A stretch of DNA of 64,000 bases from Azohydromonas australica DSM 1124 (lineage in GTDB: Bacteria > Pseudomonadota > Gammaproteobacteria > Burkholderiales > Burkholderiaceae_C). Below, piece after piece: positions 15,752 through 23,445 of the stretch. The stretch's first letter is position 1; the number at the start of each line of letters is the position of its first letter. The translations under genes were made by a program, and so were the position numbers. Below the pieces are notes generated by a model that saw nothing but the letters and a program-made list of their open reading frames with translations, had not been told where the DNA came from and ran no database searches. Where the stretch lies: positions 62,001 through 126,000 of the forward strand of contig NZ_AUMO01000038.1 of assembly GCF_000430725.1 (NCBI RefSeq), read 5' to 3'.

Positions 15752-17059
15752 TCAACCCGCGCGCACCCTTTTCCCGGGAGCAATCTTCGGTGGCGCGGCG
15801 TTGAGCGCGTCCATCGCGAAGCCCGCAGCCGACTTGTAGCGCGCCATGAAGGCCTCGCGCTCCGCGGCCGGGATCACGCGGTCGATGTCGTCGAACACGC
15901 CGCCGCAGCGCTCGTCCACCAGGCCCAGCAGACCGAATGGGCCGGCCTCGCGATTGCGCAGCACCAGCGCCGAGATGTCGGCGCACAGCTGGTCGTCGTA
16001 GCTGCGCAGCGCGGCGGGGCTGACACCGTGCTGCACGAAGGCTGCGCCGAGCACGCGCGCATCGACGATGGCCTGGCTGGCGCCGTTGGAGCCCACCGGG
16101 TACATCACGTGCGCCGCATCACCCAGCAGCGCCACGCGATGGTCCACCCAGCTGGGCACGGGGTCGCGGTCGATCATCGGGTATTCGAAGGCCTCGCTGG
16201 CGCCACGCAGCATCGCCGGCACGTCGATCCAGCCGTGGTTCCAGCCCTCGAAGTGGTGGACGAACTCCGCCACGTCGACACGCCGGTTCCAGTCGCCCTG
16301 CGTCCAGCCTCCGGCGTTGTCGACGGTGACCTCGGCGATCCAGTTGATGGTGGCCAGACCGGTGGCCGGATCGGGCTGGGAGATGGGGTAGAAGACCACG
16401 CGGTGGCGCAGGCTGCCCAGTCCCACGAAGGAGGCGCCGGTGCGGATGGGCACGCCGGGCGTGGTGCCGCGCCACATGATCGCCCCGCCCCAGTGGATGG
16501 GCGGCTGCTCGGGGTACATCTGCGCGCGCACGGCCGAGTGCAGCCCGTCGGCGGCCACCAGCAGCGTCCCGGTAGCTTCCTGCCGGGCGCCGTCCCGGGT
16601 TTCGATGAGCGCCGTGACGCCATCGTCGTGGTTGCGGTAGCCGACCACCCGGTGTCCCGGGCGCACGGCATCCGGCCCCAGGCGCTCCAGCACTGTGCGG
16701 TAGAGCAGCATTTGCAGTTGCCCTCGGTGCACCGCGTATTGCGGCCAGCGGTAGCCGGCGAGCAGCCCGCGCGGCTCGGCGTAGATGTCCCGGCCGTTGC
16801 GGCCCACCAGGGCCCACTCGCGGGCCTGAACACCAATGGTGTCGAGCACCGGTTCGTTCAACCCCAGGTCGTACAGCTCGCGCACGGCGTTGGGCTGCAG
16901 GTTGATGCCCACGCCCAGTGGCCGCAGTTCGGCGACGGCCTCGTAGACCACGCAGGGCACGCCGATCTGGTGCAGCGTGAGGGCCAGCGTCAGGCCACCG
17001 ATGCCGCCACCGGCAATCAACACGGGCCCCACGGAGGTATTGGTCAAGGTTTCAGACAT
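15752..17059 (-). CDS. FAD-dependent aromatic-ring monooxygenase (PhzS/UbiH-like, group A)
   Basis: A 435-residue flavoprotein hydroxylase. It has the dinucleotide motif GGGIGG at residues 17-22, the DG motif in VAADGLHSAVR (about 168-178), and the GD motif in LLGDAAHVMYPVGSNGASQ (about 317). The last segment closely recalls PhzS-like enzymes. Such enzymes use NAD(P)H and oxygen to hydroxylate aromatic acids or heterocycles. It stands alone, with no transporter or ring-cleavage gene beside it. Its 3' end lies only about 85 bp from the last centromere-like palindrome, so ParB spreading, if real, could affect it. The substrate is unknown. Confidence 0.82.
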   Translation of the reverse strand: MSETLTNTSVGPVLIAGGGIGGLTLALTLHQIGVPCVVYEAVAELRPLGVGINLQPNAVRELYDLGLNEPVLDTIGVQAREWALVGRNGRDIYAEPRGLLAGYRWPQYAVHRGQLQMLLYRTVLERLGPDAVRPGHRVVGYRNHDDGVTALIETRDGARQEATGTLLVAADGLHSAVRAQMYPEQPPIHWGGAIMWRGTTPGVPIRTGASFVGLGSLRHRVVFYPISQPDPATGLATINWIAEVTVDNAGGWTQGDWNRRVDVAEFVHHFEGWNHGWIDVPAMLRGASEAFEYPMIDRDPVPSWVDHRVALLGDAAHVMYPVGSNGASQAIVDARVLGAAFVQHGVSPAALRSYDDQLCADISALVLRNREAGPFGLLGLVDERCGGVFDDIDRVIPAAEREAFMARYKSAAGFAMDALNAAPPKIAPGKRVRAG

Positions 17060-17222
17060 GAGCGGATTGTCGACCGCGCCGATCCGGCCCGTCCGCGAAG
17101 CTGGTGCAACCGGCCACGGTGTCCAGCCAGCAGGCCCTGGCCCTGCCGATCGGCGCCCACCTGGATGGTCAGCGCCATGCCCCGATCCGCCTGCCCGGCG
17201 GGCCGTTGGCGGTTGCTAGGAC

Positions 17223-17240
17223 GGCCGCGCTTGCGCGGCC
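17223..17240 (-). terminator. GC-rich hairpin downstream of the PQQ-repeat gene
   Basis: GGCCGCG and CGCGGCC pair around a 4-nt loop, about 80 bp past the stop of the leftward gene at 17320. No U-run is present, so its role as terminator is tentative. Confidence 0.35.
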
Positions 17241-17319
17241 AGGCGTGATGTCAAAGCAAGGAGGCGGCCTGGCGTTGGCCGCGCCTTTGCCTGCCAGCTG
17301 TTCGCGGTCGTGTGCGACT

Positions 17320-18813
17320 TCAACGGCCCGTGTCGGCAGTACCGGGTCTGAGTCCAAGAGCCAGCAGGCGATCCCCGGTGCCTACGTAGACCACGCCATC
17401 GGCGACGGCCGGTGAAGGGCTCAGCAGCCGCCCGGCCGGTGCGATCGGGCGGCTGTACAGCACGGCCCCGGTCTGGGCATCCAGCGCATACAGCCGGCCG
17501 TCGCCTGCGCCCAGGTACACCACGCCGTTGGCCACCGCGGGCGACGTGCGCACGCTGCCTACGGCGCGCTGCTGCCAGCGCACGGCCCCCGTCTTCGCAT
17601 CGATGGCCGTGATGCCGTCGCTGTCGGAGCCCGCGTAGAGCACGCCACCGGCCAGCGCTGGCGTCGAATGGTTGTAGCGGCCCACGGGCGCCGACCACAG
17701 CTCGGCGCCCGTCATGCGGTTGAGCGCATGCACGCGGCCGTCGTGAACGCTGATGTAGACCACGTCGCCTTCCACGACCGGCGCGGTGTTGATGAGGTTG
17801 CCGGAGCCGACGAGGCGGGACCAGCGCTGGTGTCCGGTGTTTGCGTCGTAGGCCGCCATGCCACCGGCGGAGTTGGTCACGTAGACGATGCCGTCCCCTG
17901 CCGCCAGCGGACCGAAGGGCGAGGCGTAGAGGCAGCTTCCGTCCCCGAAGCGGATGCACACCCTGCGCCTCCACAGCAGCTTGCCGCTGGCCGCGTCGCG
18001 CGCGTCCAGGTTGGGCCCGCCGTTGGTGGTGGTGAACAGCTTGCCGTCCACGACAGTGGGCGTTGAAGGGGTGGCGCAGAAGGACTCCCCGACGCGCCAG
18101 CGTACGGCGCCGGTGCGGGGGTCGAAAGCCGCCATGCGGCCCAAAGCCGGCGCGTACACCCGGCCTTGCGCCACGGCCGGCGTCGCCCCGCACCCGTGGC
18201 TGTAGCCGATGGGCTGAGACCAGCGCCGCGCTCCAGTGGCGGCATCGAGTGCCAGCAGCCGACCTTGCTCGTAGTCCGAGGTAAGGATGTAGACCAAGCC
18301 ATTGGCCACCACCGGAGAACCCTGCAGGGCCCCGTCGACGTACAGCCCGGTTGGCATGTCCCACAACAGCTGCAGCTGCGCCACGTTGTCCGGACCCAGC
18401 ACGTTCTCGTGCGGCGTCTCGCCGTGGCGGAAGGGGCCGCGGTGGAACTGCGGCCAGTTGGTGCGCACGAGGAAAGGCACCGTGGCGCGCGTGCCGCTGC
18501 TGCGGCCCACCGCGGCCAGGGGCCGGCGCCCGGGCAGGGCGGAAGCGGGAATGGCAACCTCGTCCTGCGCGAACGTCCCGTCCGCATTGGCGCGCGCGGT
18601 GGCCAGGGCCACACCGTCGTAGCGCAGAACCACCTCTTCGAATGCCGCCATCCCGCTGCCGCTGACGCTCACCGTCGAGGCGGGCTCGCCGGTCTGGGGC
18701 TGCACACGGAGCGTGGCGCCGACGACCGCGGGTGCGGCAACGATCAGCGCCAGCAGGCTCAAGAGCTGGCATGCGGCCTTCACCCAGGTACCGCAGGTTC
18801 GAATCGCGCTCAT
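17320..18813 (-). CDS. Exported PQQ-like beta-propeller repeat protein
   Basis: A 497-residue protein with an N-terminal signal (hydrophobic core about residues 14-32). An Ig-like or carbohydrate-binding-like segment follows at about 35-110, then six or seven PQQ/BamB-type propeller blades with repeated VVANGLVYI...LLALDAATGARRW patterns. No obvious PQQ-dependent dehydrogenase catalytic residues are seen, so it is more likely a binding or structural propeller. It overlaps the upstream PEP-CTERM gene by 4 bp (ATGA) and is co-translated with it. Both products should be outside the cytoplasm. Confidence 0.75.
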   Translation of the reverse strand: MSAIRTCGTWVKAACQLLSLLALIVAAPAVVGATLRVQPQTGEPASTVSVSGSGMAAFEEVVLRYDGVALATARANADGTFAQDEVAIPASALPGRRPLAAVGRSSGTRATVPFLVRTNWPQFHRGPFRHGETPHENVLGPDNVAQLQLLWDMPTGLYVDGALQGSPVVANGLVYILTSDYEQGRLLALDAATGARRWSQPIGYSHGCGATPAVAQGRVYAPALGRMAAFDPRTGAVRWRVGESFCATPSTPTVVDGKLFTTTNGGPNLDARDAASGKLLWRRRVCIRFGDGSCLYASPFGPLAAGDGIVYVTNSAGGMAAYDANTGHQRWSRLVGSGNLINTAPVVEGDVVYISVHDGRVHALNRMTGAELWSAPVGRYNHSTPALAGGVLYAGSDSDGITAIDAKTGAVRWQQRAVGSVRTSPAVANGVVYLGAGDGRLYALDAQTGAVLYSRPIAPAGRLLSPSPAVADGVVYVGTGDRLLALGLRPGTADTGR

Positions 18814-19661
18814 GGCCTGGCTCCGTTGCCGCGCCGTGATCCGGCAGCGGTTTTCAGTCCCAGAACGGCCAGCCCGGCCAACAGCAGGACCACGGAGTCC
18901 GGTTCCGGAATGGGCGCCGTGGTCAGTTGCAGGTAGTCCAGGGCGCTGTCGGTCGGGAAGGGTCTGCCGGGCTGGCCCATGGACTGACCAAAGCCCAGGC
19001 GTATGCCGCCGGCATAGTCGGCCAGCGTATGGCCCAGGTCCGTGCTGATGAGGCGCGTGTGGCCGTCGTCGGCCAGGATGGAAGCGCGCACGTTGCCGTG
19101 TGGCGAGGCCTGCAGGACCATGCGGTACCAGGTGTTGGACTGGAAGTCGAAGTGCGTGTCCAGCCCATCGAGGTTGGGACTGCTCATGGACGTGAAGATG
19201 CGGTCGCGGCCGAAGCTGGGCGTGCTCAGACCCACGAAGTCGAAGCGCTGCAGGTCAGTGGCATCGATGAACCAGATTTCCAGCAACTCGTCGATGCCGG
19301 TGGTGGGCGACTGCCGCATGGTGTTGAAGCGTGCTTCCAGGCGCAGGCCCTGCGACACGTTGAAGACCTCGGTGGTGCTCCAGCCCTTGCGCTGCTCGTT
19401 GCCGATGAGATCGTTCAGGCGCAGGACGCTGGCACCGTCGAGCCTCTGCAGCGAAGCCTGGGAGGGACCCACGTAGGTGGCCGTCGCGCCCAGGGCTTGA
19501 TAGCGCCACGGCGCGGTCGGCAAGGCAGCCTGGTACGCGTTGTTGCCCGGCAGGGCATCGAAGTCGTCCAGGAACAGCTGCGTGGCCGGCAACGCCGGCA
19601 TGCACACGGACAGTGCCAGCAGCGCGGCGCAGATGCGGCGAGATGAGGGACAGAGCGTCAT
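18810..19661 (-). CDS. PEP-CTERM sorting domain protein
   Basis: A 283-residue exported protein with a signal peptide (residues about 1-26) and a lectin/LamG-like beta-rich body. The C-terminal sorting signal consists of the motif PEP in PIPEPDSV, one hydrophobic helix (VLLLAGLAVLGL) and a basic tail (SRRGNGAR). Such proteins are processed by exosortase, often in strains that make exopolysaccharide; no exosortase gene is in the window. The ATG has GGAGG upstream. It is the first gene of a two-gene leftward operon with the propeller protein. Confidence 0.8.
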   Translation of the reverse strand: MTLCPSSRRICAALLALSVCMPALPATQLFLDDFDALPGNNAYQAALPTAPWRYQALGATATYVGPSQASLQRLDGASVLRLNDLIGNEQRKGWSTTEVFNVSQGLRLEARFNTMRQSPTTGIDELLEIWFIDATDLQRFDFVGLSTPSFGRDRIFTSMSSPNLDGLDTHFDFQSNTWYRMVLQASPHGNVRASILADDGHTRLISTDLGHTLADYAGGIRLGFGQSMGQPGRPFPTDSALDYLQLTTAPIPEPDSVVLLLAGLAVLGLKTAAGSRRGNGARP

Positions 19662-20117
19662 GGCAAGCCTCCGGAGATGCACGGTGGTGCCCGGGCCGCA
19701 AGGCGTGCTCGGTCTTGCCTGGCCATACGGCGCACCGGCGCAATGCATTGCACTTCTGATGGCGCGGGCGAAGGCGCATCGCCAGGTAAGCGTTGTGGCA
19801 GCCTGGTCCCTCGGCGCATCAATGGCAGCAGCCACCCGCCGGCGCGCCCGGTGGGCCACGTGTTTTTTGATGATGGGGCGCTGCCGACGTGGCCTTCGGC
19901 TGACGTTGCTTGCAGCGGGTGCTACCGTCCCTTGGCGAAAGCTTGGCAATTGAGCATCGCTGCGAACGACCCCTCGACGTGCCGCGGCATGTCACCAGGC
20001 GCCGGTTCGATTCGCGCAGGGCACGAGCTCTGCACAGGGCGCGCTCATCAACGAAGATCGTGCACGGCCCAGTCCTGGGCGCCGAGAACGCTTGGATGTC
20101 TGGAAAGGATGTGTTCC
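19662..20117. promoter_or_regulatory. Divergent intergenic region, no gene seen
   Basis: A 456-bp gap between the leftward PEP-CTERM gene and the rightward RCC1 gene. It has ribosome sites at both edges (GGAGG on the left, GAAAGGA on the right). I see no RNA gene or strong repeat and no consensus promoter that I can name. Confidence 0.4.
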
Positions 20118-21398
20118 ATGAACGGCTCGCATGAATCCACCCAGGCCCGGTGGCGTCCCCTGGGGCTGAGTCTGGCGGGGCTCATCGCGGCCTTGATCGG
20201 CACGTTGCCGGGACCTGCCCATGCCGCCGTCGCCGGCACGGTGGTCGCCTGGGGCGACAACACTTACGGACAGGCGACTGTGCCTGTGGGGCTGAGCGGC
20301 GTGACTGCCATCGCTGCCGGGACCGAGCATACGATGGCGCTCAAGCAAGACGGCACGCTGGTCGCCTGGGGCGGCAACGACTTTGGTCAAACCGTACCGC
20401 CCGGGCTGACGGACATCATGGCCGTCGCCACCAATAGATCTCACACGGTGGCGCTCAAGCGCGACGGCACGGTGGTGGGCTGGGGCGGCAACGTTTACGG
20501 CCAAGCGGACCCACCTGCCGGGCTGAGCGACGTCATGGCTGTCGCGGTCGGAGGCGCGCACACGGTAGCGCTCAAGCGCGACGGCACGGTGGTGGCATGG
20601 GGCTTCAATCGCTACGGGCAGTCGAACGTTCCTGCCGGGCTCAGCGGCGTCATGGCTGTCGCTGCCGGAGGCACACACACGGTGGCACTCAAGCGCGACG
20701 GCACGGTGGTGGCCTGGGGCAACAACTACTTCGGCCAGACGCAAGTACCGGCCGGGCTGCGCGACGTCGTGGCCATCGACGGGGGTCTCTACTACACGGT
20801 GGCGCTCAAGCGTGACGGTACGGTGGTCGCCTGGGGAGACAACCAGGCGGGCCAGACGGACGTTCCCGCCGGGCTGGGCGGTGTCCGTGCCATCGCGGCA
20901 GGGGACTACCACACGGTGGCGCTCAAGCGTGATGGCACGGTGGTCAGCTGGGGCTCTGGCGGCCAGGGTCAGACGAGCGTCCCCCAGCTGCTGCGCGACA
21001 TCATGGCCATCGACGCCGGGGGTTACCACACCGTGGCGCTCAGGAGCAGCTACCGCTTCGGCGGCTTCCTTGGTCCGGTGAACGTGCTGCCCGTGGTCAA
21101 CACGCTCAAGGCCGGCGCAGGCGTGCCGGTGAGGTTCAGCCTGGGTGGCAACCAGGGCCTGGGCATCTTCGCCAGCGGTTACCCGGTTTCGCGCACGGTG
21201 GCGTGTTCTCCGAACGCCCGCGCCGACGAGATCGAGCGGACGGTGAAGGCAGACGCCAGCAGCCTGCGCTTTGACGCCTCGACCAGCACCTACATCTACG
21301 TCTGGAAGACCGCCCCGGCCTGGAGCGGCCAGTGCCGCCGGCTGGTGCTGCGCTTTGCCGATGGCATCGAGCACACCGCCGTCTTCGAATTCCGGTAG
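20118..21398 (+). CDS. Secreted RCC1-repeat (beta-propeller) protein
   Basis: A 426-residue protein. A signal peptide ends near residue 36 (GPAHA). Seven or eight RCC1-type repeats of about 40 residues follow (residues about 37-312), each with VAWGxNxxGQxxVPAGL and a HTVALKRDGT ending. The final 110 residues form a separate C-terminal domain with VVNTLKAGAGVPVRFSLGG, a YPVSRTVAC segment and YVWKTAPAWSGQC; similar C-terminal domains occur on other secreted bacterial proteins. The repeats are very uniform in DNA sequence, suggesting recent internal duplication. The start ATG has GAAAGGA 8 bp upstream. RCC1 propellers bind proteins or ligands; the partner is unknown. Confidence 0.8.
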   Translation: MNGSHESTQARWRPLGLSLAGLIAALIGTLPGPAHAAVAGTVVAWGDNTYGQATVPVGLSGVTAIAAGTEHTMALKQDGTLVAWGGNDFGQTVPPGLTDIMAVATNRSHTVALKRDGTVVGWGGNVYGQADPPAGLSDVMAVAVGGAHTVALKRDGTVVAWGFNRYGQSNVPAGLSGVMAVAAGGTHTVALKRDGTVVAWGNNYFGQTQVPAGLRDVVAIDGGLYYTVALKRDGTVVAWGDNQAGQTDVPAGLGGVRAIAAGDYHTVALKRDGTVVSWGSGGQGQTSVPQLLRDIMAIDAGGYHTVALRSSYRFGGFLGPVNVLPVVNTLKAGAGVPVRFSLGGNQGLGIFASGYPVSRTVACSPNARADEIERTVKADASSLRFDASTSTYIYVWKTAPAWSGQCRRLVLRFADGIEHTAVFEFR

Positions 21399-21850
21399 AC
21401 CGTTGCGGCCAGGGGCCGGGAAGAGGATTCTTCCAGCCCTTGGCGTGCTGCCAGAGTGCTGCGCCGCCCGGCGCAGTGTCCGGGGCAGGGCCTTGGCAAG
21501 TCATTGCCGTGCCTTGCCAAGCCGCCGAGGTGCCTCTGGCAGTCCCAATTGGCGTGCAAAAATTGGCCTGAGATTAGTGCCCTTATACGTTACAAAGATT
21601 GTCCTGGCTCCGGGTTTCGAGTTGGTTTCCCGGGCAAGGGGATGCCCGGCAAGCGGCCCCGCAGCCAGGCGCGCGCACGGGACCGGGGAGAGAGATGAGC
21701 AACATGAGCTATTGCCGCCCGCAGCCAGGCGCGCGCACGGGACCTCTGCAACGTGCCGTGTTGCAGATGTAATGCCGGCGCCTGCAAGACGTCATCAAGC
21801 CTGCCGGGTGTTGCGACACGCTGAGCCACGTTGCATGGAGGGCAGTTCGC
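21399..21850. other. Intergenic region with a hairpin and a 27-bp direct repeat
   Basis: A 452-bp gap. It holds a 9-bp-stem hairpin (arms 21492-21500 and 21513-21521), which may end the RCC1 transcript. It also holds a 27-bp direct repeat at 21658-21684 and 21718-21744, exactly 60 bp apart, and a dyad CTGCAAC/GTTGCAG at 21746-21766. A 25-codon frame at 21695-21772 with GGGGAGAGAG before its ATG spans the second repeat; I do not count it as a gene. Confidence 0.5.
21658..21744 (+). repeat. 27-bp direct repeat, 60-bp period
   Basis: The copies at 21658-21684 and 21718-21744 are identical, with core GCAGCCAGGCGCGCGCACGG. The DNA between them is unrelated to either copy. It may be a short tandem duplication or a binding-site pair. 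Confidence 0.7.
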
Positions 21851-22243
21851 ATGCGAAACAAATCCGAGGTGCTGGAGCCGTTGGGCGTGCTCAATGATCT
21901 GGTGGCGGCGCTACCGGTGCTGATCGCGCAGGCCTATACGCAGGCTGGGCCGCCGCTGCGCGCGCAGTTGCTGGAATGCCTGCTGCAGCCCTTGGGGCCG
22001 CTGGCACTCGTGGCCGTGGCCTCCGGTGTTTTCGGCAGCTTCGCGCATCGGCAGGGTTGGCAACGGCTCAGCGTGCCTGCGGACGATGCGCTGGAGTTCA
22101 GCGCCGAGCAGATCCAGGAGCTGGCCGGCTTTGCCTTGGAGACCGATCCCGGCGTCCTGGTGCGGCTCGACAGCCTGCTGACCGATCGGCCACGGCCCGC
22201 ACCGGCGCTCGATGCGATGGTGACCGATGGCCTGCCGCATTGA
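21851..22243 (+). CDS. Hypothetical protein
   Basis: A 130-residue protein I do not recognise. It is Leu/Ala-rich with one moderately hydrophobic stretch near residues 45-62 (LGPLALVAVASGVFGSF) and an acidic second half. The composition and codon use match the surrounding genes, so it is probably real. It lies upstream of a small membrane protein gene in the same direction, and the two may form an operon next to a two-component system. Confidence 0.5.
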   Translation: MRNKSEVLEPLGVLNDLVAALPVLIAQAYTQAGPPLRAQLLECLLQPLGPLALVAVASGVFGSFAHRQGWQRLSVPADDALEFSAEQIQELAGFALETDPGVLVRLDSLLTDRPRPAPALDAMVTDGLPH

Positions 22244-22322
22244 GCCGCAAGGCGCGCATCACGCACGGTGTCCCCGGACGGCGGATCACCAAGCACGGCA
22301 CTGTGGTCTAAAGGAGGCCGCC

Positions 22323-22592
22323 ATGCTGCTCAAAAGACACGTCGCATGGGCTCCGGTGGCTGCCACGGCGCTGGGATTGGCCCTGGTTTCCCTGGCCCTG
22401 GCCGCGCCAAGCCGCGAGTTGCTGCTCGCATTCGCCGGCGGCGCCCTGTTCGCCTGGCTGTTCATGCGCCTGGCGGCCCCCTCGGACTCGACACGCGGCG
22501 GTGAGAATCCGTGGGCGCATGACTGCGGCCCAGCCGATGCGCAGGCCGAGCGCGCGTGGCAGGACACCGTGCCGGGTCCGTATTCAGAGTGA
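22323..22592 (+). CDS. Small two-helix membrane protein
   Basis: An 89-residue protein with two predicted membrane helices (about residues 9-27 and 34-48) and a hydrophilic tail. A very strong ribosome site, AAAGGAGG, precedes the ATG. There is no recognisable family. It ends 14 bp from the convergent response-regulator gene. Confidence 0.6.
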   Translation: MLLKRHVAWAPVAATALGLALVSLALAAPSRELLLAFAGGALFAWLFMRLAAPSDSTRGGENPWAHDCGPADAQAERAWQDTVPGPYSE

Positions 22593-22606
22593 AGCCGCTG
22601 CGGCGC

Positions 22607-23362
22607 TCAGTACAGCGATTCCACCGGCGCGGCGAACAGGTAGCCCGCGCCCCGCTCGGTCAGGATCAGTGCCGGCTCGGAAGGGTTGACCTCGATCTTG
22701 CGGCGCAGCCGCAGGATCTGGACGTCGATGGTGCGGTCGTACACCTCGGCGCTGTGCAGCCGGGACAGCTCCAGCAGCTGGTCCCGGCTCAGCACCCGCT
22801 GGGGCGATCCGCACAGTGCCACCAGCAGGCTGAACTCGTGGTTGCTGAGCTCGACCTTGCGGCCATCGGGGGCCGTCAGGCGGCGCGTGCGCAGGTTCAG
22901 CTCCCAGCCCGCGAAGCGGTAGGCGCGGCGCTGGTCCTCGCGCGCCGGCGCCTGGGCCTGCACGCGGTAGCGGCGCAGCACGGCGCGGATGCGCGCCAGC
23001 AGCTCGCGCGGACTGAAAGGCTTGGTGACGTAGTCGTCCGCACCCCATTCCAGCCCCATGACGCGGTCGGCTTCCTCGATCTTGCCGGTCAGCAGCACGA
23101 TGGGCACCGGCGCGCGCTCGCGCAGCTGGCGCGCCAGCTGCATGCCGTCCTCGCCCGGCAGCCGCAGGTCGAGCACCACCAGGTCGATGGCCTCGCTGTC
23201 GAAGACGTCGAACATGGCGCGGCCGCTGGCGACGGCCGACACGCGCAGCTCGTTTTCTCCAAGATAGCCCTCCAGCAGCTCGCGCAGGGCAGGATCGTCG
23301 TCGACGACCAGGATGTGGGGCGGCTGGGCCAGGCCCGTGCTTGGAAGCTCTTGCTCTTGCAT
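22607..23362 (-). CDS. OmpR-family response regulator
   Basis: A 251-residue regulator with a receiver domain (residues about 16-128), phosphoacceptor D65, acidic pocket D21-D23 and the KPFSPRE lysine. An OmpR/PhoB winged helix follows (about 150-245) with RTIDVQILRLRRKIE and a terminal GAGYLF. The start MQEQELPS removes an unlikely basic extension. It runs divergently from a hybrid histidine kinase gene with an 83-bp gap, and the two form a probable pair. The segment LTGKIEEADRVMGLEWGADD differs slightly from the standard family version, which usually has a longer ARxxExDxVxGLExGADDY stretch. Confidence 0.88.
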   Translation of the reverse strand: MQEQELPSTGLAQPPHILVVDDDPALRELLEGYLGENELRVSAVASGRAMFDVFDSEAIDLVVLDLRLPGEDGMQLARQLRERAPVPIVLLTGKIEEADRVMGLEWGADDYVTKPFSPRELLARIRAVLRRYRVQAQAPAREDQRRAYRFAGWELNLRTRRLTAPDGRKVELSNHEFSLLVALCGSPQRVLSRDQLLELSRLHSAEVYDRTIDVQILRLRRKIEVNPSEPALILTERGAGYLFAAPVESLY

Positions 23363-23445
23363 CGCATACCTCTGGCGGAGAAAGCTCGCATGGCCATGAA
23401 TCTTTCTCTTGTCGAGCCGAGCCGGCATCCGTCGGCCGTGGCGCC

